From positions 124,001-188,000 of the forward strand of contig CAZGKW010000001.1 in NCBI GenBank assembly GCA_964526295.1: a stretch of DNA of 64,000 bases. Direction: 5' to 3'. The stretch is from CAZGKW01 sp964526295. GTDB taxonomy: Bacteria; Planctomycetota; Phycisphaerae; FEN-1346. The first letter of the stretch is position 1. The number at the start of each line of letters is the position of its first letter. A model generated the notes under the pieces. That model ran no database searches. It saw only the letters and a program-made list of their open reading frames with translations, and was not told the origin of the DNA. Positions 42,909 to 52,856 of this stretch are shown in pieces. The position numbers were made by a program, and so were the translations under genes.

Positions 42909-43520
42909 ATGCACCTAGAATTACTGGTGGAAGAACCGTCTGCCGAAGCCGCGCTGAAGTGCCTGGTTCCCAAAATAGTGGGCCCAGACCACTCGGCGCG
43001 GTTCATTACACACCAAGGGAAGCGACATTTGTTGCAAAAACTTCCTTTATTGCTCCGAGGGTACCGGCACTGGGTATCTGCACAAATACGCATTGTTGTT
43101 CTGATAGATGAGGACGGTCAAGATTGTCACTCAATCAAGGCGAAACTCGAACAGCTCGCGTTGCGCGCTGGTCTACCCACGCTCTCCGCGCCTGATGCAC
43201 TCGGCCAAGCGCTGCTGATGAACCGTTTGGCCGTGGAGGAGTTGGAGGCTTGGTTCTTTGGCGACGTCGAGGCGCTGGTTTCAGCCTACCCAAGAGTCCC
43301 GTCCACCCTCGCGCAACGACAGCCATTCCGCGACCCCGATCGCATCCGCGGTGGAACTTGGGAACAACTTGAGAAGACACTGCAGAAACACGGTTACTAT
43401 CGCGCAGGGCTGCCCAAGATCGAAGCGGCTGGCAAGATCGCCCGGCGTATGGTTCCAGAGCGCAACAGGTCGCACAGTTTCCATGTCTTTGTCGAGGGCT
43501 TGCGGAAGTTGCTGGGATAA
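42909..43520 (+). CDS. DUF4276 family, TOPRIM-like partner of the AAA ATPase
   Basis: 203 residues from ATG at 42909. An N-terminal strand ending in acidic residues (LELLVEEPSAEAAL) and a hydrophobic strand followed by DxD (RIVVLIDEDGQDC, D67/D69) are compatible with a TOPRIM-like metal site. Near the C-terminus KIEAAGKIARRMVPERNRSH and SFHVFVEGLRKL. ATPase plus DUF4276 is a recurring pair and, by analogy with AriA-AriB, AbiLi-AbiLii and RloA-RloB, likely an effector controlled by the ATPase. Function is inference. Confidence 0.75.
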   Translation: MHLELLVEEPSAEAALKCLVPKIVGPDHSARFITHQGKRHLLQKLPLLLRGYRHWVSAQIRIVVLIDEDGQDCHSIKAKLEQLALRAGLPTLSAPDALGQALLMNRLAVEELEAWFFGDVEALVSAYPRVPSTLAQRQPFRDPDRIRGGTWEQLEKTLQKHGYYRAGLPKIEAAGKIARRMVPERNRSHSFHVFVEGLRKLLG

Positions 43521-43557
43521 GACCGCCTCACCGGTGCGCGAACGCGCCCCGCATACC

Positions 43558-44508
43558 TTAAACGACGGGACACGCAGACGTTTCAGTCAGCAGCGGCGTC
43601 TGCTCCGCCCCCAGGTGCCAGGCGGCCCAGTAGGCACCGATGCGGGCGGCGAAAGCTTTCGGCTTTTCGGCGAAAACCTTCCGCCCCAGGGGCTCGGCCT
43701 TGACCCGCAGCTCGGCCTGCCGCCGGTCCACCAGGCCGAGCAGGGCCTGGAGGTCCCGACGGTCGCCGAACGTCTCGGGCTCCGCCAGGAGCGTCTCCCG
43801 CAGGACACGGAGGTCCTGGTTCTCGCCCAACAGGTCCGTCAGGTCGTGGATCGCGTCGCGATAGGGGTTCAGCACCTTGGGCCACAGGCGGCGAAGGGAC
43901 CGGATGTGGTACCGGTGATACTTGGATCGCTTGCGAAGCTCGTGGAAGTTCTCCGGCGTGGGGTCGGCATAGGCGGCATCGAGGGCCTTGCGGCCCCGGC
44001 CGTAGGTCTTCCTGAAGCCCGGGCCGATGGCCTCGTAGCCCTTCTCCGACAGGGCCCACCCGGCGATGCGGTCCTTCGCCTCGCCCAGCTTCGCCACGAG
44101 GTCGTCGACCCGCTCCTGGAGGTCGATCTCCTCGTCGGCGACACGCTGCCGCCGCTCCACGAGGGCCTCCCGCACCTTCTCCAGGAGGGCATCGTCGGCC
44201 TGGTCGGCGAACGTCTCGCGGAGGACGTCGAAGGTCTCGATGAGGGCGGCGGCGTCGCGAACCCGCGACAGGCGGCGGGCCTCGTCGCGGAACCAGGCGT
44301 TCTCGGCCTGGTACGTCTCGCCGATGGCCGGCCGGACGAGCCGCAGCACCGCCCGGACCTTCTTGAACCGCTTCCGGGTCTGGTGGACGCCCTCGTGACG
44401 GCCGAGATCGGCGTCGGTCAGCTCGTTGACGGCCTTGTCGATCTGCTCGGTGCAGATGCGGCGGACGCCGTCCTGGACGGTCTCGTCGGGCTCGAAGCGA
44501 TAGCCCAT
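43558..44508 (-). CDS. CHAD domain protein
   Basis: 316 residues from ATG at 44508, with AAAGGAGGGG upstream. All-helical, rich in conserved His and Arg: LGRHEGVHQTRKRFKKVRAV, RRLSRVRDAAALIETFD, NFHELRKRSKYHRYHIRSLR and ENQDLRVLRETLL. CHAD domains bind inorganic polyphosphate in the cases studied. No CYTH domain or ppk gene is nearby. Confidence 0.9.
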   Translation of the reverse strand: MGYRFEPDETVQDGVRRICTEQIDKAVNELTDADLGRHEGVHQTRKRFKKVRAVLRLVRPAIGETYQAENAWFRDEARRLSRVRDAAALIETFDVLRETFADQADDALLEKVREALVERRQRVADEEIDLQERVDDLVAKLGEAKDRIAGWALSEKGYEAIGPGFRKTYGRGRKALDAAYADPTPENFHELRKRSKYHRYHIRSLRRLWPKVLNPYRDAIHDLTDLLGENQDLRVLRETLLAEPETFGDRRDLQALLGLVDRRQAELRVKAEPLGRKVFAEKPKAFAARIGAYWAAWHLGAEQTPLLTETSACPVV

Positions 44509-44584
44509 GGTGCCCCTCCTTTCCGAGCCACTCATTATAGCCCGTCGGCGAATTGGTTGAAACCAGGAAGCCGCGAGACGGGGC

Positions 44585-44890
44585 GAACTGCACGGCCCGC
44601 TTGCGGAGGAACTGGGCGATTTCGGTCTTGCCGCCCTGGCCTGGTGCCACGGCGAGCGTGAGTTCGGCCAAGCCATCTTGCCCAAGTTCGACCTCGATGC
44701 GGTTCATCGCAAAGGCAGATGATCGCCGCGGCGGCCCCCCTCCGTCTGTTCCCGTCCACGAACGTGTGGTTCTGCCCGATGTGGTAGAGCCACGAGGCTG
44801 CCAAAATGGCAGGCCGGGCGGCCGGAAGCGGCCCGCGAAACCCTCAAATGCCCGATCCGAGGCCCTTGCGCGCTCCACGACTGGCATGGC
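44585..44890 (-). pseudogene. Decayed Doc (death-on-curing) toxin
   Basis: Three consecutive pieces in different frames resemble Doc/Fic toxins: VERARASDRAFEGF (44875-44830), AASWLYHIGQNHTFVDGNRR (about 44800-44745, the HxFxDGN(K/R)R Fic motif) and MNRIEVELGQDGLAELTLAV, then KTEIAQFLRKRAVQ (44705-44588). At least two frameshifts separate them. No intact antitoxin is seen next to it. Confidence 0.65.
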
Positions 44891-44963
44891 GTTTGCTCTT
44901 CCATAAACCGAACACAGACCGACTGAGCCGCATTCGCATTGTGGCGAAGCCACGGAGACCGAC

Positions 44964-45221
44964 ATGTTCGACTGGAGACCTTACGAGCGGCGATGGGCCG
45001 ACTGGACGGCGGGCCTCGCGTCGGCCTGGCTGGTGCCCGGCGGGTTGCTGGTGCTGCTGGGCCTGTTGATCCTGGTGGTGCCGCACCTGCTGGAGGCGAT
45101 CGTCGCTGCCGCCCTGATGGTGGCGGGAGCGTCGCTGATGGCGTTCGGCTGGCGGGTCCGTCAAGCCGTCCGGCGCGGCGGCCTCTACCGGCACGAGGCC
45201 CGCGACGCGTGGCCTTACTGA
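44964..45221 (+). CDS. Small two-helix membrane protein
   Basis: 85 residues from ATG at 44964. Two adjacent hydrophobic segments (WLVPGGLLVLLGLLILVV and LLEAIVAAALMVAGASLMAF) with an aromatic N-terminus (MFDWRPYERRWADW). Not recognised. The gap to clpB (163 bases) is filled by a repeat. Confidence 0.6.
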   Translation: MFDWRPYERRWADWTAGLASAWLVPGGLLVLLGLLILVVPHLLEAIVAAALMVAGASLMAFGWRVRQAVRRGGLYRHEARDAWPY

Positions 45222-45235
45222 AACGGCTTCCCGCC

Positions 45236-45372
45236 GCACGCTGAGAGCGCAGAGAACAGCAGGGACTTTGGGAACAACCAAAAAAGACAAAAATTCAGTT
45301 ACTACACTGAAAGGTGGCCTTTTTTTCTGTGCGATCTCCGCGATCTCCGCGGTGATATCGCAGTAACGAATC
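45236..45372 (+). repeat. Intergenic repeat upstream of clpB
   Basis: CACGCTGAGAGCGCAGAGAA opens it, an A-rich centre (CCAAAAAAGACAAAAATTCA) follows, and it closes with GTGCGATCTCCGCGATCTCC and GCGG. The arms are roughly complementary, as at 20640-20760. It occupies the whole promoter region of clpB. Confidence 0.5.
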
Positions 45373-45384
45373 GCGAGGAAGACC

Positions 45385-48024
<2,640 letters not shown>

Positions 48025-48040
48025 GGGCGGAGGAACCGCA

Positions 48041-48232
48041 TCAGCCGGTCGACGAGCGTCTGCGGCTCGCCGACATCAGCAGCGCCTCGCCCGGCTTCTC
48101 CGCCGGGTCGTCCAGCCTCTGGAGCTCCAGATGGTCGAACCAGATGTCGCCGCAGCCTCCGCGACAGACGTCGACGCGAACCTGGGCGACGACCGTCTCG
48201 GAAAGCCCTCGCCGGCAGGCCGGACACCGCAT
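48041..48232 (-). CDS. Small TFIIB-type zinc ribbon protein
   Basis: 63 residues from ATG at 48232. Two metal pairs: MRCPACRRGL and VDVCRGGCGDIWFDHLELQR, the GxxWFD pattern being typical of zf-TFIIB proteins. Related proteins usually carry a second zinc ribbon after 'GEALL'; here the frame ends shortly after PGEALLMSAS, so it may be a shortened member. Converges with clpB. Confidence 0.7.
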   Translation of the reverse strand: MRCPACRRGLSETVVAQVRVDVCRGGCGDIWFDHLELQRLDDPAEKPGEALLMSASRRRSSTG

Positions 48233-48348
48233 GACTGTCCCCCTTCCGTCGGACCGGACCCCGTGCAGCCCGCCGCCCCGCGTGCCGCCACCGCGAATCT
48301 GGCGGGCCGATCTCGGCCTGGCGACTGGCCCGGCCGCGGATGCGCGGC

Positions 48349-48354
48349 TATAAT
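48349..48354 (+). promoter_or_regulatory. -10 box of the glycyl radical enzyme gene
   Basis: Perfect TATAAT, only nine bases before the ATG at 48364, with no good -35. Transcription from it would begin within a few bases of the start codon, giving a nearly leaderless mRNA. No Shine-Dalgarno is visible, consistent with that reading. Confidence 0.45.
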
Positions 48355-48363
48355 CTCGCTACG

Positions 48364-50523
48364 ATGAAGGCGCTCCTCAAATCCGCCCGCCGGACGCTCC
48401 TCAAAACGCCCGACACGGTCTGCCTGGAGCGGGCCCGCTTGGTCACCGAGGCCTGGCGGGAGTACGCGGCCGAGCCGGTCCCCATTCGCCGCGCGAAGGC
48501 CCTCGCCCGCACGCTCTCGAACATGACGCTCGATCTGGAGACGAACCCGATCTTCGCGGGGAACACGTCGAGCCGGCCGCGCGCGTGGATGCTCCTGCCG
48601 GAGTACGACTTCGCCGTCGACGGCCAGGTCGCCGTCGAGAACGAGGGCCTTGCGGGGTTCCTCGACGAGAAGGTCCCGCCGGACCTCCGCGACCTCTGGT
48701 CCGACCGCCGCTTCGGACGGGGTACGGGCATCGGGCATCTCGCCGTCGACATGCACCGCGTCGTCCACGAGGGCCTGGCAGCCGTCCTGGCTGAGGCGCG
48801 GGGCTATCCGCATGAGGCCGACCCGGCGAAGCGGGTCTATCGCGAGGCGATGACCATCGCCCTGGAGGCGGTCATTGGCTGGGCCGCCCGGTACGCCGAC
48901 GCCGCCAAAGCCGCCGCCCGCGGGTCGAGCGATCCCGCGCGCCGAGCTGCCCACGAGCGGGTCGCACGGGCCTGCCGGCAGGTCCCGGCTCGCCCGGCGC
49001 GAGACCTCTTCGAAGGGCTCCAGGCCATGGTCCTCGTGCACCTGGCCGTGGCCCTCGAAGGGCACGGCATGTCGATCTCGATCGGCCTGCCGGACCGCGT
49101 CCTCGCCCCGTTCGTGGACGACGATTTCGACGCCGACGAGGCGACGGACCTCGCCTGCGCGTTCCGGCTGAAGCTGACGGCCAACTCGCTCTACGGCCGC
49201 GGCTCGAAGACCCAGGCCATCACCGTCGGCGGTGCCGATGCCGCCGGACGCGACTGCGCGAACGCCCTCACGCGGTGCTTCCTGGAGGCGTGCGACCAGG
49301 TCCGCGTCGGCGACCCGCACGTGTTCCTGCGGTGGCACGCGGGGCTCGACCCCCAACTCAAGCGCCGGGCGATGGAACTCCTGGCCTCGGGCCTCAGTAT
49401 GCCGCTGCTCGTGCACGACGAGCCGACCGCGGGCGGCCTGATGGCGGCGGGCGTCGCCGAGGAGGACGCCTGGGAATACTGCATCATCGGCTGCAACGAG
49501 CTGGGCATCCCCGGCCGGTCGATGGAGTCGGCCACGAACATGCACGGCCTGATCCAGCACTTGGACCTGCTGAACCGGACGCTGATCGAGCACCTGGCAC
49601 CCGACGAGGTCGCCGACATGCCGGCGCTGCTGGCGGCGGTGGAAGAGACGCTGGCCGACGACGCTCGACAGCGGCGGCGGGAAGGTCTGGAGCGGCGCCG
49701 GCGGATGGCCGAACGCGTGCCCACGCCCTTTACGTCCGCCCTCATGCGGGGCTGCATCGAACGGGGCCTCGACCTGCACGTCGGCATGGACTATCTCCTC
49801 GCCGGGCACTACGAGCGGGGCCTGACGAACGCCGCCAACGCCCTCGCGGCCATCGAGAAGACGGTGTTCGAGGATCGCTCGCTGTCGCTTGGCGAGCTGG
49901 TGGCGGCCATGCAGTCGAGTTTTGCGGACGAGTCGGTCCGGCGTCGCCTGCTGACCGCCCCGCGGTGGGGCAACGACGACCCGCGGGTCGACCGGTGGGC
50001 CGTCGAGCTGGTCGCCATGCGTGAGCGGGTCCTCGAGGAGGTCGACCGCGAGTTCGCCACGGCCCCCCACGTCGTGTGCCACGTCGTCCGCAGCCTCCAC
50101 CATCTCGACGGGCGGCGGATCGGGGCGTCGCCGGACGGCCGGCGGGCCGGGACGCCCGTGGCCGACTCGATCGGGGCCGATGGCGGCACCTCCCGCAGCG
50201 GGCCGACTGCCATCCTCAGCAGCGTCCTGAAGCTCGACGCCGCCCGGTACTATCGCGGCGGGTACAACCTGAACCTGACGCTGCCGCCCGACGCCGCGGC
50301 CCCGGACATCCTGCTGGCCCTGGTCGAAGGGTTCTTCGGCCGGGGCGGACAGGAACTCCAGATCGCCGTCCTCGACGCCGAGACCCTCCGCCGTGCCCAG
50401 GCCCGGCCCGAGGAGCACCCGGACCTGCTCGTCCGGGTGGCGGGGTTCAACGCCCTGTTCGCCTCCCTCTCGACGGCCGAGCAGGACGAGCTGATCGCCC
50501 GGGCCGAATCGGCGGCGACCTGA
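48364..50523 (+). CDS. Glycyl radical enzyme, pyruvate formate-lyase superfamily
   Basis: 719 residues from ATG at 48364. The catalytic region is WEYCIIGCNELG: Cys377 followed by N and Glu379, matching the GCxE thiyl-radical/base site. The C-terminal glycyl radical loop is VRVAGFNALFASL (Gly694). The fold appears complete (~PFL length), with NPIFAGNTSSRPRAWMLLPE and DGRRAGTPVADSIGADGG. The family includes PFL, glycerol and choline lyases; the substrate cannot be told here. Such enzymes need a radical SAM activase; none lies beside it (the B12 radical SAM at 23.4 kb is a different class). Confidence 0.9.
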   Translation: MKALLKSARRTLLKTPDTVCLERARLVTEAWREYAAEPVPIRRAKALARTLSNMTLDLETNPIFAGNTSSRPRAWMLLPEYDFAVDGQVAVENEGLAGFLDEKVPPDLRDLWSDRRFGRGTGIGHLAVDMHRVVHEGLAAVLAEARGYPHEADPAKRVYREAMTIALEAVIGWAARYADAAKAAARGSSDPARRAAHERVARACRQVPARPARDLFEGLQAMVLVHLAVALEGHGMSISIGLPDRVLAPFVDDDFDADEATDLACAFRLKLTANSLYGRGSKTQAITVGGADAAGRDCANALTRCFLEACDQVRVGDPHVFLRWHAGLDPQLKRRAMELLASGLSMPLLVHDEPTAGGLMAAGVAEEDAWEYCIIGCNELGIPGRSMESATNMHGLIQHLDLLNRTLIEHLAPDEVADMPALLAAVEETLADDARQRRREGLERRRRMAERVPTPFTSALMRGCIERGLDLHVGMDYLLAGHYERGLTNAANALAAIEKTVFEDRSLSLGELVAAMQSSFADESVRRRLLTAPRWGNDDPRVDRWAVELVAMRERVLEEVDREFATAPHVVCHVVRSLHHLDGRRIGASPDGRRAGTPVADSIGADGGTSRSGPTAILSSVLKLDAARYYRGGYNLNLTLPPDAAAPDILLALVEGFFGRGGQELQIAVLDAETLRRAQARPEEHPDLLVRVAGFNALFASLSTAEQDELIARAESAAT

Positions 50524-50552
50524 GCCGGGCGACGGGGTTCCATAGGCAGCCC

Positions 50553-50582
50553 TTGACTTCTTGCGGAGGCAGGGACTATGCT
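50553..50582 (+). promoter_or_regulatory. Promoter of the lytic transglycosylase gene
   Basis: TTGACT at 50553-50558, 18 bases, TATGCT at 50577-50582. The coding start is 262 bases further, leaving a long leader. Confidence 0.6.
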
Positions 50583-50589
50583 GGTACTA

Positions 50590-50844
50590 ACGGTGGCGGG
50601 CCATGCCCGGCACCGCCGGTTCAGACGGACCGAGGGGCCAATGGGGAAACCACTGGGGTACCGCGGCAACTAGCCGGTCTCGCGATTCGTACGCTTCCGG
50701 ACGCACTCCTTCCGCCTTGCTGCCACGAGCGTCACACCGCGGGCGGGCGACCTGCCGCCAGCGAAGCGGACCTTACCAAGGGGGTCCGTCAGCACAAGCC
50801 GCCGAGGCTGCGCCGGGTTCGTCTCGGCTGCGGGGAGGCTGACG
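50590..50844 (+). promoter_or_regulatory. Long structured leader, possible riboswitch
   Basis: No ORF that looks real. Conserved-looking boxes GAGGGGCCAA, a mini-hairpin TGG-GGAAA-CCA and CTGGGGTACC are followed by GCGATTCGTACGCTTCC, loosely recalling the ydaO/yuaA (c-di-AMP) motif ('GGGGACCCA', 'GGGGTGAAT', 'CGAATCCGTCAGCTAACC'), whose members often precede cell-wall hydrolase genes. Further hairpins follow: CGGACC (50778) with GGTCCG, and GCCGAGG... with ...TCTCGGC before the start. The match is partial, so this is a candidate only. Confidence 0.35.
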
Positions 50845-51297
50845 ATGCGTCACGCCGCCGTCGCCGTCTTTCTGTCCGTTCTGGTCCTGGCCGCCGGCCG
50901 GGCCGCCGCCACGCCCAGCGACCGGCTGTGGGAAGCCACGGCCGAGGTGGAATCGGGGCGCGACCCGCGGGCCTACAACCGCCGCGAGGCGGCCGCCGGG
51001 ATCGTCCAGATCCGCCCCACCTGCCTGAAGGACATCAACCGGATCGCTCGCCTCGAGGGGCTCGACCTCCGCTTCACCTCCGCCGACCGCTACGACGTCC
51101 GCCAGTCGCGGCGGATGTGGAAGCTATACCTGAAGCACTACGGCGAGCTTTACCGGCGGACCACCGGCCGCGACCCCACCGACCAGGTCTACGCCCGCAT
51201 CTGGAACGGCGGGCCCAGGGGGTACCGCAAGGGAGCGACGCTCCGCTACTGGCGCCGCGTCTTCCGGGCCATGCAGGACGTCGACCCGATGGGGTGA
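50845..51297 (+). CDS. Exported lytic transglycosylase-like protein
   Basis: 150 residues from ATG at 50845, with GGGGAGG eight bases upstream. Signal peptide MRHAAVAVFLSVLVLAAGRA. Lysozyme-like fold: catalytic Glu in ATAEVESGRDPRAYN followed by AAAGIVQIRPTCLKDIN (the 'ES......AxGxxQ' pattern of SLT domains), and a later YARIWNGGPRGYRKG ('NGG'). Predicted to cut peptidoglycan. Short single-domain version. Confidence 0.85.
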   Translation: MRHAAVAVFLSVLVLAAGRAAATPSDRLWEATAEVESGRDPRAYNRREAAAGIVQIRPTCLKDINRIARLEGLDLRFTSADRYDVRQSRRMWKLYLKHYGELYRRTTGRDPTDQVYARIWNGGPRGYRKGATLRYWRRVFRAMQDVDPMG

Positions 51298-51372
51298 TCG
51301 AGCGCCGCCGAACGCGGCCCGTCTGCTCGCCCCCCCTGTGGCGGGCCGAACGCGGGACGGCCGGCGGGAACG

Positions 51373-51897
51373 TCACTCCGTCGTCCGCCGGTAGGCCCGG
51401 AACGGCTGGTTGTTGAAGTCCCCGCCGATGAAGAGCAGGTCCTGGGCCGGCTTGTCGCCTCGGGCCAGCATCACGTTGAAGCTTTCGGCGTCGCCCATCG
51501 GGTCGCCGTCCCGCTCCCGGAAGTAGACCACGTGCGGGTTGCCGTGCACGGTCGTCAGGAGGAACCGGTGCGGGGCCGCCTCGCCGCCCCGACGCATCCA
51601 GCCGGCGAGGAACACGGGTCGGCCCTTGAAGAACTGGGCGTACTTCTCCGGCACGACGCCCGCCTCCTCGTTCGCCACCTGGAACGCAACCGACCCGCGC
51701 AGGCCCGGCTCGCCCGGCGAACCCAGGCCGAGCCGCTTCGTCAGGGCCGGGTCCAGGACCCACCCTCCTTCGAGCCGGCTCGCGACGACGTTCTCCTTGT
51801 CGGGCGTCGCCACGAGCCCCGCCGTCGCCGCCAGGGCCACCGCAGCGCCTCCCGCAGCGGCCAGGAGGGCAGCCAAACGAATCGCCCTCAATGTCAT
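51373..51897 (-). CDS. Exported hypothetical protein
   Basis: 174 residues from ATG at 51897. Signal peptide MTLRAIRLAALLAAAGGAAV through AATAG. The mature part (~145 residues) is strand-rich, with GRPVFLAGWMRRGG, RFLLTTVHGNPHVVYFRERD and DLLFIGGDFNNQPF. No motif recognised. Possibly cotranscribed with the MoeB/ThiF gene 80 bases upstream. Confidence 0.7.
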   Translation of the reverse strand: MTLRAIRLAALLAAAGGAAVALAATAGLVATPDKENVVASRLEGGWVLDPALTKRLGLGSPGEPGLRGSVAFQVANEEAGVVPEKYAQFFKGRPVFLAGWMRRGGEAAPHRFLLTTVHGNPHVVYFRERDGDPMGDAESFNVMLARGDKPAQDLLFIGGDFNNQPFRAYRRTTE

Positions 51898-51977
51898 TGC
51901 CCTTCCCCTTACCGAACCGACGGTTTGGATGCACCGCCCGCGTCGGAAGTTCCTGCTGAATCAGACGGACCGGCGGT

Positions 51978-52748
51978 TCAAGCGGCACCCGGTCCGCAGA
52001 GCGGGCAGGCCGGGTCGCGGGTCCGCTCGACCGTCCGGAACGAGCCCGACAGACCGTCGTAGATGAGCAGCCGGTGGGCGAGCGTCTCGCCGACCCCGAG
52101 CAGCACCTTCACGGCCTCGGCCGCCTGGAGCGTTCCCATGACGCCGGGCGTCGTCCCGAAGACGCCCAGCTCCGCCGCCGGCGGCAGAACGTCCGGCGTC
52201 GGCGCCTCCGGCACGAAGCACCGGTAGCAAGGGCTGCCCGCCTCCGGCAGGACCGTCAGCGCGAGCCCACTGAACCGCGTCGCCGCCGCCGAGACGAGCG
52301 GCGCCCTCTCCCGCCAGCACGCATCCGACAGGGCCAGCCGCGACGGGAAGTTGTCCGTGCAGTCGAGGACGACGTCCCATCCGGCCACCAGCCGCCCGGC
52401 CGACTCGTTCGAAAGGCGCTCGGCGAACGTCTCGACGCGGCAGTCGGGGTTCAGGGCCCGGACACGCTCGGCGGCGGAGTCGGCCTTGGCGCGGCCGAGG
52501 TCGGCGCAGGAGTGGATGACCTGCCGGTTCAGGTTCGACAGATCCAGGCGGTCGGCCTCGACGATGCCGATCCGCCCGACGCCCGCCGCCGCCATGTAGA
52601 AAAGGACCGGCGACCCGAGTCCCCCCGCGCCGACGACGAGGGCCCTCGCGGCGAGGAGCCGCCGCTGGCCCGCCTCGCCGATCTCGGGGACCTTCAGGTT
52701 CCGGTCGTACCGCTCGCGCTGTTCGCCGCTCAGGTCGGGGAGATCCAT
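51978..52748 (-). CDS. MoeB/ThiF-type adenylyltransferase (E1-like)
   Basis: 256 residues from ATG at 52748, preferred to an upstream ATG because MDLPDLSGEQRERYDRNLKV matches the family start. ATP loop LVVGAGGLGSPVLFYMAAAG, DLSNLNRQVIHSCADLGRAK, DCTDNFPSRLALSDAC, FGTTPGVMGTLQAAEAVKVL, and zinc pairs CYRC and CPLC. Activates the C-terminus of a small sulfur carrier (MoaD or ThiS). No carrier gene is adjacent, so molybdopterin versus thiamine use is undecided. Confidence 0.9.
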   Translation of the reverse strand: MDLPDLSGEQRERYDRNLKVPEIGEAGQRRLLAARALVVGAGGLGSPVLFYMAAAGVGRIGIVEADRLDLSNLNRQVIHSCADLGRAKADSAAERVRALNPDCRVETFAERLSNESAGRLVAGWDVVLDCTDNFPSRLALSDACWRERAPLVSAAATRFSGLALTVLPEAGSPCYRCFVPEAPTPDVLPPAAELGVFGTTPGVMGTLQAAEAVKVLLGVGETLAHRLLIYDGLSGSFRTVERTRDPACPLCGPGAA

Positions 52749-52856
52749 GGCCTTTAGCATACGCCGCGGCGCGCGGGAGACAAGGGCCGCGAAACAAGCG
52801 CGGGGAGAACGACTTCCCACCGCGCGCTCTCTCTTGTGCTCGACTCGAACGGCGGC

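Noticed and set aside
48076..50418. 780-codon minus-strand frame opposite the glycyl radical enzyme
   Set aside because: No motifs and H/R/P-rich; the plus strand carries intact catalytic motifs.
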